The notes under the pieces: generated by a model
What the model was told of the DNA's origin: nothing
The model's input: the letters and a program-made list of their open reading frames with translations, nothing else
Database searches by the model: none
Made by a program: the position numbers and the translations under genes
Virus record (IMG/VR): IMGVR_UViG_3300030104_002331
Span: 1-30,249 of that record
Strand: one strand, 5' to 3'
Source of the DNA: a virus
DNA length: 30,249 bases
Shown: positions 12,609 through 20,786 of the stretch, piece by piece
How positions within the stretch are numbered: position 1 is the first letter of the stretch
How the letters are laid out: each line of letters starts with the position of its first letter

Positions 12609-13966
12609 GCAGTCTTCTCGCAGGTATTTGTGAAAATGAGCCATTGATGGCTTTTGCTGAAAGAGATGTTTTTTATGCTCCACCAACAGCCGAGGAAGTA
12701 ACTAATACGATTTATGAAACTTTGCTACCTCATCAAGCTTCTTTTTGCTCTGATCTGGAACACCGCAAATTGGCTTTAGTTTGTGGATTTGGAGCAGGAA
12801 AAACTGTTGCACTAATCGCTAAAAGTGTGATTCTTGCAGCAAAGAACATTGGCTTTGTATCTGCTTTGTTTGAACCAACAAACACAATGTTGAGGGATGT
12901 GTTGCATAGGTCAATGCTTGAGATGTTGGAAGAGTGGAAAATCCCTTTTAGCTATAGAGCTTCACCAATGCCAGAGCTAACAATTCAATTCAAAGAAGGC
13001 AGCCATACAATTTTGTTCAGAACCATTTTGAATTATCAAAGATTGAGGGGGCAAAACTTATGCTCAATTGGCTTTGATGAAGCTGACACCGTTGGCAGTT
13101 ACGAGGCAGAGCAAGCAATGAATATGGCACTTGCACGTTTACGGTCTGGAAACATTCAGCAGTTCTTTGTCACTACAACTCCAGAGGGTTTTGGTTTTGC
13201 TCATAAAACATTTAAGAAAGAAGCAAAAGAAGACACAAGATTAATCCAAGCAAAGTCAACTGATAATCCATATTTGCCGCCTGACTTTATCGAAAATCTA
13301 TATTTGAATTATGATAAAAATTTAATAGAAGCCTATCTAAATGGAAATTTCGTCAACTTAAATACTGGGTCTGTATATTCAAGATTTAACAGGGCTAAAC
13401 ATGTTATTGATGAATTACCTTTTGTTATTCAGGGAGAGCCGTTAAAAATCGGAATTGATTTTAATGTATCAAATATGAACGCTGTTATCGGTGTAACAGA
13501 GGGAGACAAGCTTTATGTGTTTGATGAAATATGTAAAGAACAGGACACAGATTCTTTGGCAAAAGAAATTAAACGCCGCTATCCTGCAAACAAGATTTAT
13601 GTTTATCCAGATGCTAGTGGGGCAGCACGAAATACAACTAATGCGTCAAGGACAGACATATCAATCCTCGAAAGTTATGGGTTCACTTCAATGGCTCTTA
13701 AGAGTAACCCACCGATCAAAGACAGAGTTCAAACCTTACAAGCACTCTTGGAAAACTCAAAAGGACGGGTGCGAATGGCGGTTCATGCCCGTTGCAAATC
13801 ATTGATTGAAAGTTTGGAATTACAAAGTTATGACGAGAAAACTGGTTTACCAGATAAGCAAAATAATTTTGATCACTTAAATGATTGTTTAGGTTATCTT
13901 GTGTATCGTGAGTTCAATATGATTTACAGTAAGGCAGGTGCAAGAACAGGCTTTAGAATTTACTAA
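12605..13966 (+). CDS. terL: Terminase large subunit
   Basis: 453 residues. The TTG at 12605 overlaps the upstream TGA; the first ATG is residue 15. ATPase: Walker A CGFGAGKT (60-67), Walker B IGFDEAD (Asp/Glu near 158-159), coupling motif TTTPEG. Nuclease: KIGIDFN with D285, YPDASG near 334-339, and NNFDHLNDCLGYL, the three acidic clusters of the RNase H-like TerL nuclease. It packages and cuts DNA at the portal. The family type (headful or cos) cannot be told from the sequence alone. Confidence 0.95.
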   Translation: MSSLLAGICENEPLMAFAERDVFYAPPTAEEVTNTIYETLLPHQASFCSDLEHRKLALVCGFGAGKTVALIAKSVILAAKNIGFVSALFEPTNTMLRDVLHRSMLEMLEEWKIPFSYRASPMPELTIQFKEGSHTILFRTILNYQRLRGQNLCSIGFDEADTVGSYEAEQAMNMALARLRSGNIQQFFVTTTPEGFGFAHKTFKKEAKEDTRLIQAKSTDNPYLPPDFIENLYLNYDKNLIEAYLNGNFVNLNTGSVYSRFNRAKHVIDELPFVIQGEPLKIGIDFNVSNMNAVIGVTEGDKLYVFDEICKEQDTDSLAKEIKRRYPANKIYVYPDASGAARNTTNASRTDISILESYGFTSMALKSNPPIKDRVQTLQALLENSKGRVRMAVHARCKSLIESLELQSYDEKTGLPDKQNNFDHLNDCLGYLVYREFNMIYSKAGARTGFRIY

Positions 13967-13991
13967 AAGCTTGATATTATGAGGAAAAAAA

Positions 13992-15386
13992 GTGTACGGC
14001 ACTCTTGACGGAATTTACAACCCCATTACAACCGTTGCAGCTACTACGGTTTCAAGTCCTAACGCTGCCTATCAGCGCATGGCAAACTTCTGGGGATTGA
14101 TTACCGATCTTAGAGAAGGCACTTATAAGATCAGGAGTGAACATAGAAAATATTTACCGCAACAACCTAGAGAACAAGACGATTCTTATGATGTTCGATT
14201 GAGCAGATCAACCGTTGTTCCATTTGTGCAGCGAATTGAAAAAATGTTATCGGGCATGTTGGTTAGAAAGCCCATTCGATTAGATGATGTTTCTGATTTA
14301 GTTCGTGAGCAATTATTTGATGTTGACTTAGATGGCAATGACTTAAATGTTTGGTTATATCAAACAGCAAGGCAAGCAATAAGTTTTGGACATGTTGGTG
14401 TTTTAGTTGATGCACCAAAGGAAGGTGAAAAGGCAAGACCTTATTGGGTGACTTATCAACCTTCAGATATTCTTGGATGGAGAACGCACGTTGTAGAAGG
14501 TGTCAGAAAATTATCTCAACTTAGATTGCTTGAAAGAGTTGTTGAACCAGATGGGAAGTATGGAGAAAAGACAGTTGAACAAATCAGAGTTTTAGAGCCT
14601 GGTAGTTTTGAAATTCACAGAAAAAAAGATAAGGGTGATTTTTATATCTATGACTCTGGAACCATGAGCTTGGATGAAATTCCATTCTCTATTGCTTATG
14701 CAAATAGGGTTGGGCCTTATGAATCTAGAAGTCCGTTGTATGACATAGCAGAATTAAATTTAAAGCATTATCAAATTCAATCTGATCTTGATAATATTCT
14801 TTCTGTGTCTGCTGTTCCTTTATTAGCTTTTTATGGTTTTCCTGCTAGTGCAGATGAGATTTCAGCAGGACCAGGTGAGGCGTTAAGTTTACCGCAAGAA
14901 TCAAGGGCAGAATATATAAGTCCTTCTGGAGATAGTTTTGACAGTCAATTTAGAAGGTTGAACGATATTGAAAAGCAAATCAATACGCTTTCATTAGCAG
15001 CAGTAATGGGTTCCAAGCTGGTAGGGGAGACAGCAGAAGCAAAACGAATTGATAGAAGCCAAAGTGACGCAACGCTTATGGTGTTAGCTCAACAGATGCA
15101 AGATTTAGTTGATAACTGTCTGAGGTTTCATTCCATGTATTTGAATGAGCCTAATGCTGGCAGTAGTTTTGTTAATCGTGATTTCGTTAGTGCAAGATTA
15201 GAGCCGCAAGAAATACAGAGCTTGTTGCAACTTTATACGGCTGGAACTATCTCACAGAAAACATTGCTTGATCAACTTTCATCTGGTGAAGTCTTAGCAG
15301 ATGACTTTGATGTTGAGGAAGAGTTGGAAAGTACTCAGTCGGGGGGATTAATTGAGATAGATGCAGCTCCAACTGAAGCGGCTTAA
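13992..15386 (+). CDS. Portal protein (DUF4055-like)
   Basis: 464 residues from a GTG preceded by GAGGAAAAAAA. The arrangement terminase-portal-MuF and the sequence (RMANFWGLITDLREGTYKIR, YLPQQPREQDDSYDVRLSRS, VVPFVQRIEKMLSGMLVRKP, AISFGHVGVLVDAP) match the DUF4055 portal family. The C-terminus has the usual long helix (LSLAAVMGSKLVGETAEAKR followed by QQMQDLVDNCLRFH). It forms the dodecameric DNA channel at the capsid vertex. The next gene begins 3 bp after its stop. Confidence 0.85.
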   Translation: MYGTLDGIYNPITTVAATTVSSPNAAYQRMANFWGLITDLREGTYKIRSEHRKYLPQQPREQDDSYDVRLSRSTVVPFVQRIEKMLSGMLVRKPIRLDDVSDLVREQLFDVDLDGNDLNVWLYQTARQAISFGHVGVLVDAPKEGEKARPYWVTYQPSDILGWRTHVVEGVRKLSQLRLLERVVEPDGKYGEKTVEQIRVLEPGSFEIHRKKDKGDFYIYDSGTMSLDEIPFSIAYANRVGPYESRSPLYDIAELNLKHYQIQSDLDNILSVSAVPLLAFYGFPASADEISAGPGEALSLPQESRAEYISPSGDSFDSQFRRLNDIEKQINTLSLAAVMGSKLVGETAEAKRIDRSQSDATLMVLAQQMQDLVDNCLRFHSMYLNEPNAGSSFVNRDFVSARLEPQEIQSLLQLYTAGTISQKTLLDQLSSGEVLADDFDVEEELESTQSGGLIEIDAAPTEAA

Positions 15387-15389
15387 TGA

Positions 15390-17651
15390 ATGTCAACTCC
15401 AGAAGCGTTTTATAGAGAGGTTATTGATTTAAACCGTTATAGCAATTCTGTTGCTGGTAAATATGCAAGAGCTTATAACGACATTATTGCAAGAGCAGCA
15501 GAAAGACTTGTTGATATTGAGTTTAGGCAGCAGGGAGTAATTAACGCTGTTGCACCTGAGACAAGAAAAAGGCTAAGGGCAATTATTAAACAATCGAAAG
15601 ATAGTTTAAACACATGGTCAGGTGAATCTGCTAGAGCATTTAAAAAAGAACTTCAAGGGTTAGCAGTATTACAAACTGAATTTATAGAAGATGAATTAAA
15701 GAAAGTTGTAGCATCTGGGAATATTCCAATTAATAGCGTTGCAGTTAGCACTGGTTTTGGTGATGCTGTTGTTAGTACAGATCCAACAAGGTTGAACTTG
15801 TTTGGAAGACCAGAGGAAGAATTTAAAAAGTTTAAGGCTGGAGATTTTGCACTGACCACAAGGCGGGGTGAATTGTTGACGCTGCCTAATGGTGAAACTG
15901 TAGAGAAAGCTTTTAGAGGGATAGCAGCAAGATCAAGTGAAAGATTAGGTGGAGCAATTAGGCAAGGTGTTTTATCAGGTGAAACGAATGTGCAGATTGC
16001 AAGGCGATTAATGGGACGTTTGAATTTTAATGAATATGCAAAGGAGGGGACAAGAGCTTTTGCTTTAGCAGGAAACCAACCATTAAAGCTTGCAAACAAT
16101 CAAATCAAAACGATTGTTAGAACATCAATCAATCAAGTTAGCAATGCAGCAAGTCAAAGTGTTTATGCTGCGAATAAGGATGTTGCTCCAGAATATGAAT
16201 ATGTAGCAACGCTTGACAGTAGAACAAGTTCAATCTGTCAAAGATTAGACGGTCAGAAGTTTGGATATGACAAGGGGCCAACACCGCCACAGCATTTTAA
16301 TTGCAGGTCTACCACTGTTCCTGTTGTTGATTATGAGGGGTTAGGTTTAACGCCTCCACCTGAGACAAAGATCACAACAAGACCAAGCGAAACTGGCCGA
16401 GTGCCTCAGAAAGTTTCTTATGGTGACTGGTTGTATGAGCAAAGAGCAAGGGGAGCAAATGACAAGTTATTGAAATATGAGCCAGGTGAATTGCAAATTA
16501 AAACTTTAGGATTTGAGAAGGCAAAATATTTTAATCGGTTAGCAGCAAAGAGTAATGGTAAGGATGCTTTAAGGCAGGTTATTAGAAGCGATGGAACAGA
16601 AATGACGTTGGAGCAATTGAAGAAAAAGTATGGAAAGCCAAGTGATATAAAAACAGCTAAGAAGGCAACACCAAAAGTAAAGACATTAACAAACACTCAA
16701 CCTACAACAGAAACATGGCAGCCCACTTCTGATTTTAAAGAAGGAATCAAAAGAGGTGAGTCTATGACTAAAGGTAGATTTGAAAAAACAAAAGAATTAT
16801 CAACAAAATATAAAAAAGCTTTTAATGACTATGAAGAAGCTTCTGAAAAATATTTTACTTATAGTTTTGCTAAAGCTAGCAAAGGTTTGTCTTACAGCGA
16901 AGCTGTAGATGTTTTTAGTAAAAACAGGACTAAATTGAGAGAATCTTGGATAAAAAGTAAATCAGCAATTAGAAAGTTAGAAGCAGAAGGAGCCAAAGAA
17001 ATGGCAATTCTAAGAAAAGAAACTTTAAAAAGTACAGTTACAGATCAACAAATTAAGGAAAGATTAGATAGTATTCCATTTACTAATCAAAAGAAGGCAG
17101 ATAGATTAAAAGTTAGATCTGAAGTTGAAGAGTTTTCAAAAATGTTTAATGGTGGTGGCGTTACAGTTAAATCTGACGGTGCTTTAGATGGTCAGATAAC
17201 AAAGGTAAAACTTGGAACAAGTAGAGCTAACAATAATTATAAAGGTGAAATTTTAGTACCTTTTGTTGATCCTGAAAACAGTTATATGGAATTACTTTCG
17301 AAGCAAACGGTATTCCATGAAATTGGTCATTCCTTAGAAACTTCAAGAAAAGCTAATTTAAATATGGCTGTTAACTGGAGGACTTCAAGAGTTACAAGCA
17401 ATATTACAACCAAGGTGAAAGTTAAAAAAGCTTGGACTCTTAGAGAGAGTGTTTTGCCAGATGAATTTATAGCTCCCTATGTTGGTAGACCGTACCGAAA
17501 AGGATATTCACAAGGTTATGCAGATACAGCAACAGAAGTAATAAGTATGGGGGTTGAACATTTCGCCTCACCTGAGTTAATGTTTAGGTTGTATAGTGTT
17601 GATCCTGATCATTTCCATATGATTTTATCTTTAACAAGGAATGTTTATTGA
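15390..17651 (+). CDS. MuF head protein with C-terminal HExxH metalloprotease-like domain
   Basis: 753 residues, far longer than a plain MuF protein. Residues up to about 320 form the SPP1 gp7/MuF module: NQIKTIVRTSINQVSNAASQ, YEYVATLDSRTSSICQRLDG and PPQHFNCRSTTVPVVDYEGL. A Lys-rich linker (about 330-570) leads to a separate C-terminal domain with FHEIGHSLE, zinc motif HExxH at 643-647, and DTATEVISMGVEHF, with a likely third ligand Glu at 716. This looks like a gluzincin protease fused to a MuF protein, like MuF-linked toxin domains. It is also plausible as a head-maturation protease. Confidence 0.85.
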   Translation: MSTPEAFYREVIDLNRYSNSVAGKYARAYNDIIARAAERLVDIEFRQQGVINAVAPETRKRLRAIIKQSKDSLNTWSGESARAFKKELQGLAVLQTEFIEDELKKVVASGNIPINSVAVSTGFGDAVVSTDPTRLNLFGRPEEEFKKFKAGDFALTTRRGELLTLPNGETVEKAFRGIAARSSERLGGAIRQGVLSGETNVQIARRLMGRLNFNEYAKEGTRAFALAGNQPLKLANNQIKTIVRTSINQVSNAASQSVYAANKDVAPEYEYVATLDSRTSSICQRLDGQKFGYDKGPTPPQHFNCRSTTVPVVDYEGLGLTPPPETKITTRPSETGRVPQKVSYGDWLYEQRARGANDKLLKYEPGELQIKTLGFEKAKYFNRLAAKSNGKDALRQVIRSDGTEMTLEQLKKKYGKPSDIKTAKKATPKVKTLTNTQPTTETWQPTSDFKEGIKRGESMTKGRFEKTKELSTKYKKAFNDYEEASEKYFTYSFAKASKGLSYSEAVDVFSKNRTKLRESWIKSKSAIRKLEAEGAKEMAILRKETLKSTVTDQQIKERLDSIPFTNQKKADRLKVRSEVEEFSKMFNGGGVTVKSDGALDGQITKVKLGTSRANNNYKGEILVPFVDPENSYMELLSKQTVFHEIGHSLETSRKANLNMAVNWRTSRVTSNITTKVKVKKAWTLRESVLPDEFIAPYVGRPYRKGYSQGYADTATEVISMGVEHFASPELMFRLYSVDPDHFHMILSLTRNVY

Positions 17652-17956
17652 TGGGATTAAGAATTGAATTAAAACTGGGAAATGAGATTGCCTTTGCTTC
17701 AATGGCAAAATCACCTGATTTTGTTTCATGGTCAGGTAATGAGGATCTTGTTGATGACGCTTTATTTTCTTTGAATTTTAGTTACGGTGCAGCAGGTCAT
17801 AATTTTGTTAGTGGAATAGAAACAACAGCATTGGATGTTGCAACAGCTTTAGTCCATAGATATGGACAAGACAATATTAAGGTTTTAGAAGGAGTTGATA
17901 TTTTAGAAAAAGAAGAAAAGGAACTTGCTAAAATTGAAGAAACAGGCAAGACATAA
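17651..17956 (+). CDS. Small protein coupled to the MuF-protease gene
   Basis: 101 residues from the ATG at 17651, which overlaps the MuF stop (TGATG). It starts MGLRIELKLGNEIAFASMAK and contains DLVDDALFSLNFSYGAAGHN, then FVSGIETTALDVATALVHRY and an acidic/Lys C-terminus (LEKEEKELAKIEETGKT). No family is recognised. The tight coupling, size and acidic tail would suit an immunity or chaperone partner of the upstream protease-like domain, but it could equally be a capsid accessory protein. Confidence 0.6.
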   Translation: MGLRIELKLGNEIAFASMAKSPDFVSWSGNEDLVDDALFSLNFSYGAAGHNFVSGIETTALDVATALVHRYGQDNIKVLEGVDILEKEEKELAKIEETGKT

Positions 17957-17960
17957 AGCT

Positions 17961-18020
17961 ATGTATGGCAAAAAGACACCAAAAAAGGCTATAAAGAAGA
18001 AGAAAACTTATAAAAAGTAA
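17961..18020 (+). CDS. 19-aa Lys-rich peptide
   Basis: A complete frame with the sequence MYGKKTPKKAIKKKKTYKK, just 4 bp after the previous stop. Ten of 19 residues are lysine. Very short Lys-rich MYGKK/MPKK-type peptides are familiar from marine phage head regions. It may bind DNA or be a minor internal head peptide. Confidence 0.4.
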   Translation: MYGKKTPKKAIKKKKTYKK

Positions 18021-18022
18021 TC

Positions 18023-18118
18023 ATGGCAAAATCTTTGCTTGAAAGATTGTCTGAAGCAAAAGGCAAACCAGCTAAAAAAACAAATGAAAAGAAAGTTCAA
18101 AAAAGTACCAAAGGATAA
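18023..18118 (+). CDS. 31-aa basic peptide
   Basis: Frame from the ATG at 18023: MAKSLLERLSEAKGKPAKKT then NEKKVQKSTKG. It has an N-terminal helix and a Lys-rich tail. It sits 2 bp after the preceding tiny gene and overlaps the next one. Either it is real and coupled, or only the next gene is; both are possible. Confidence 0.35.
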   Translation: MAKSLLERLSEAKGKPAKKTNEKKVQKSTKG

Positions 18119-18326
18119 AGAAACAGGCGTTGCAAAGAAGTATTTAAGCGGCGCAAAAAATAAAAGTGCAAAAGCGGCTGAGATTAAAAAAACTGCTGCT
18201 GCTTATAAACGTGGGGAATTTATTGATATAAAAGCTGTATCCAAATCACGCACAAAACAAGATGGCACCAAAAGCAAAACCACTAAGCGAAAAAACAAAA
18301 AAGACACTAAAAGAAAAGGCAGATAA
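18084..18326 (+). CDS. Basic phage protein, KKYLSGAKNKSAKAAEI family
   Basis: 80 residues from the ATG at 18084 (MKRKFKKVPKDKETGVAKKY). The segment GVAKKYLSGAKNKSAKAAEI followed by KKTAAAYKRGEFIDIKAVSK is a recurrent pattern in small phage proteins next to head genes (GVPKKYxSGA...EI+xTxxxY+xG). The tail is Lys/Arg/Thr-rich. Probably a nucleic-acid-binding or assembly accessory protein; the function is not established. Overlaps the next gene by 65 bases. Confidence 0.6.
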   Translation: MKRKFKKVPKDKETGVAKKYLSGAKNKSAKAAEIKKTAAAYKRGEFIDIKAVSKSRTKQDGTKSKTTKRKNKKDTKRKGR

Positions 18327-18519
18327 AAGCCGCTTTACTTATGGTCAATTGGCTTCTGTTTATCGCAGGGGGCAAGGTGCTTATCTTTCTAGTGGATCTC
18401 GAAATGTACCAATGGCAGCATGGGCAATGGGTCGAGTAAATAGTTTCGTTAGTGGTAAAGGTGGCGCAAGAAAAGCAGATTCAGATATATTGGCAAAAGC
18501 TAGAAAAAAGAAAAAGTGA
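18262..18519 (+). CDS. DUF5824-like basic protein
   Basis: 85 residues: Lys-rich N-terminus (MAPKAKPLSEKTKKTLKEKA), then FTYGQLASVYRRGQGAYLSS and PMAAWAMGRVNSFVSGKGGA followed by RKADSDILAKA. The YRRG...W-x-x-x-R-V-x-x-F...D-x-D pattern matches the DUF5824-type proteins found in many phages. The function is unknown. The following GTG start overlaps its stop (GTGA). Confidence 0.65.
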   Translation: MAPKAKPLSEKTKKTLKEKADKSRFTYGQLASVYRRGQGAYLSSGSRNVPMAAWAMGRVNSFVSGKGGARKADSDILAKARKKKK

Positions 18520-18671
18520 AACTAACAACCCGTCAAAAAAACACATTAAAGAGACATCAAGAGACTCATGGACATACAAAAGCGCACATGGATTTTATGA
18601 AGCGTAAAATGAGGGAGGGAATGAGTTTTACAGAGGCGCACCGTTTAGCAATGAGCAAGAAAGGAAAATGA
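18516..18671 (+). CDS. 51-aa basic helical protein
   Basis: From a GTG overlapping the upstream stop: MKLTTRQKNTLKRHQETHGH, TKAHMDFMKRKMREGMSFTE, AHRLAMSKKGK. This matches a well-populated phage small-protein pattern (T-x-R-Q-K-x-x-L-K-R-H...M-x-x-M...G-x-S-F-x-x-A-H-x-x-A-M-x-x-x-G-K) found beside DUF5824-like genes. Basic and His-rich, probably DNA-binding or scaffolding. The next ATG overlaps its stop. Confidence 0.6.
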   Translation: MKLTTRQKNTLKRHQETHGHTKAHMDFMKRKMREGMSFTEAHRLAMSKKGK

Positions 18672-18946
18672 GTATTAAAAGAGGCGGTCATACTTTTGAG
18701 CGTGTTGATAAACCGATTAGAACACCGAGCCACAAAAGCGGAAAAAGTCACGCCGTTGTTATTAAGCAAGGTGATGGATATAAGTTGATTCGTTTTGGTA
18801 TGCAGGGAGCGAAAACAAAACCACCAAGAAAAGGAGAATCAGAAGCAGATAAAGCAAAGAGAAAAAGTTTTAAAGCAAGACACGCCAAAAACATTGCAAA
18901 GGGCAAAAGCAGCGCAGCTTATTGGGCTGATAAGACTAAATGGTAA
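18668..18946 (+). CDS. Conserved basic phage protein
   Basis: 92 residues starting MSIKRGGHTFERVDKPIRTP, with AVVIKQGDGYKLIRFGMQGA, then KRKSFKARHAKNIAKGKSSA and AYWADKTKW. The K-L-I-R-F-G...R-K-x-F-x-A-R-H...Y-W ending is a conserved phage family in which the C-terminal Trp/His residues are near invariant. No biochemical function is established. Highly basic. Confidence 0.65.
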   Translation: MSIKRGGHTFERVDKPIRTPSHKSGKSHAVVIKQGDGYKLIRFGMQGAKTKPPRKGESEADKAKRKSFKARHAKNIAKGKSSAAYWADKTKW

Positions 18947-18983
18947 AAAATAAGTATTATTATTAAAACCCCATTTAAAATTT

Positions 18984-19661
18984 ATGGCTGAAGAATTACA
19001 GCGTCCAAATTCACCTAGCCCTGAAGCAGAAGCGTTAAAGGCTGAGATAGAAGCTTTAAAGGCTAATAATGCAAAGCTTTTAGATGAAAATATAAAAGGA
19101 AGACAGAGAGCAAAAATGATTCCTGATGGTGTCGATGTAAACGAACTAATTGCTTTTAAGCAAAAGAAAGAGCAGGAAGAGTTAGAAGCAAAAGGCCAAT
19201 ATGAGGAGGCAAGAGAAAAACTTGCAAGTCAATACAGGCAAGCGGAGGAAGAAAAGAACAAAGAGATTGAAGCTTTAAGAAGTGAAAAAAGAAAATTAGA
19301 AATCGAAGCCCCTGCTGTTACTGCTTTAGCTGATGTTGTCCATGATCCTCAATATGTATTGAGCCGTTTAAATAAAGATCAACTTTCAAGAGAAGCAGAT
19401 GGAACAGTTGTTGTTGTTGATGGATATACAAGAACACCTGTAAAAGATTGGGCTATTCAACAAATGCCAACATGGGTGCAAAAACATTCCAGACCCCAAG
19501 GCGGTGGAGCTTCTACGGTAAAAGCATCAACAACAGAATTTGTCTCAGCAGGTGAAAAAAATCCATTTGCACCTGATAGTTTTAATTTAACTGAGCAAAG
19601 TCGTCTATATCGAACCGATAGAAATAAATATGAAATGTTGAAAAACGCTGTAAAAGGTTAA
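18984..19661 (+). CDS. Capsid scaffold protein
   Basis: 225 residues. The first 130 form a long Glu/Lys/Ala coiled coil (EALKAEIEALKANNAKLLDE, EEAREKLASQYRQAEEEKNK), typical of scaffolds. A folded middle (LADVVHDPQYVLSRLNKDQL) and a short C-terminus (PFAPDSFNLTEQSRLYRTDR followed by NKYEMLKNAVKG), the region that usually contacts the coat, follow. It sits directly before the major capsid gene, the usual place. No protease motif was found. Confidence 0.75.
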   Translation: MAEELQRPNSPSPEAEALKAEIEALKANNAKLLDENIKGRQRAKMIPDGVDVNELIAFKQKKEQEELEAKGQYEEAREKLASQYRQAEEEKNKEIEALRSEKRKLEIEAPAVTALADVVHDPQYVLSRLNKDQLSREADGTVVVVDGYTRTPVKDWAIQQMPTWVQKHSRPQGGGASTVKASTTEFVSAGEKNPFAPDSFNLTEQSRLYRTDRNKYEMLKNAVKG

Positions 19662-19688
19662 TATATAAATATCTCGGTTGTCTGAGTC

Positions 19689-19708
19689 AGGGGTTGTCCC
19701 CGTTTTTT
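19689..19708 (+). terminator. Short hairpin with T run before major capsid gene
   Basis: GGGG (19690-19693), loop TTGT, CCCC (19698-19701), then GTTTTTT. The stem is only 4 bp, so termination would be partial. It separates the scaffold from the capsid gene and could set their ratio. Confidence 0.5.
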
Positions 19709-19736
19709 ATAAATAAATCAATTTTTAGTATTCTCC

Positions 19737-20774
19737 ATGAGTACACAAAGAAGCGATTTAATTATTCCAGAGGTTTTTACCCCCTATTTGATAGAGGCTA
19801 CAACCCAAACAGATTCATTCTTGCAGAGTGGAATTGTTACACCTTTGGCAGAATTAAATCTTTCCTCAGAAAGAGGAGGGGATTTTGTAAAAATCCCATT
19901 TTATGCAGCTAATTTAAGCGGTGATTTTGAAGTCCTTACTGATAGTACTTCTTTAACACCTGGGAAAATTACTGCTGATAATCAGATTGGTGTTGTACTT
20001 CATAGAGGTAGAGCATTCAGTTCAAGAGATTTGGCAGCATTAGCAGTTGGTGGCGGTCCTGATCCTATGGCTGCTATTGGTAATAAGTTGGCAGCTTATG
20101 TCAACAATCAAAAGCAGAAAGATTTGTATTCTTGCCTTCAGGGAGCTTTTGGTTCTCTTAATGCTAACGATTCAAATAGTGCTTTATTTACTCATTGCAT
20201 AGATTCTGAGTCAGGTGACACACCAACAACTTTAAGCCCTCGCCACGTTGCAAAGGCTCAAAGTATTCTTGGCGATCAAGGTCAAAAATTGACTTCTGTT
20301 GCTATGCACTCCAAGACTTATTACGACTTGGTAGAGCGTAAGGCTATTGACAGAATTTACGACAACACTGGGGCACCTGATACCGCCGCCGCGTCTGGTT
20401 CTACTGCAAACGCATTTGCTGGTAGCGCACAGGTTGGTTCTTTCATGGGTCTTAATGTAATCGTTTCTGATGACATTCCAACAACAGGAAGCGGTGCAAG
20501 CACTGAATATTCTTGTTTCTTCTTTGCAAATGGTTCTGTTGTAACAGGTGAGCAAGCTCCACAGCGTGTTCAAACTGATAGAGACATCCTTGCATTAGAG
20601 GAAGCAATGGCTGTTGATCTTCACTACATTTATCATCCTGTAGGTTTGAAGTACGCAGTATCAACTGTTAACCCAACAAGATCAGTTCTTGAAACTGTAG
20701 GCTCTTGGTCGAAAGTCTACGAAACAAAGAACATTGGTATTGTTCGTGCAACTGTTGTTTCTAACAACGACTAG
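19737..20774 (+). CDS. Major capsid protein
   Basis: 345 residues, in the right position after scaffold. N-terminal segment QRSDLIIPEVFTPYLIEATT and GGDFVKIPFYAANLSGDFEV, then HRGRAFSSRDLAALAVGGGP and IGNKLAAYVNNQKQKDLYSC (long spine-like helix), and a C-terminus VVSNND. Matches the HK97-fold coat family with this N-terminal pattern (IPEVF-P-L-x-x-x-T). The protein would form the icosahedral shell. Codon use is richer in C-ending codons than neighbours, as expected for the most expressed gene. Confidence 0.85.
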   Translation: MSTQRSDLIIPEVFTPYLIEATTQTDSFLQSGIVTPLAELNLSSERGGDFVKIPFYAANLSGDFEVLTDSTSLTPGKITADNQIGVVLHRGRAFSSRDLAALAVGGGPDPMAAIGNKLAAYVNNQKQKDLYSCLQGAFGSLNANDSNSALFTHCIDSESGDTPTTLSPRHVAKAQSILGDQGQKLTSVAMHSKTYYDLVERKAIDRIYDNTGAPDTAAASGSTANAFAGSAQVGSFMGLNVIVSDDIPTTGSGASTEYSCFFFANGSVVTGEQAPQRVQTDRDILALEEAMAVDLHYIYHPVGLKYAVSTVNPTRSVLETVGSWSKVYETKNIGIVRATVVSNND

Positions 20775-20786
20775 GGGTAATTAATC

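Noticed and set aside
15653-16099. 148-codon leftward ORF inside the MuF gene
   Set aside because: Entirely antisense to a well-supported gene, no ribosome-binding site, low-complexity composition; a reading-frame shadow.
20232-20573. Leftward ORF inside the major capsid gene
   Set aside because: Antisense shadow, Cys/Arg-rich, in the best-supported gene of the region.
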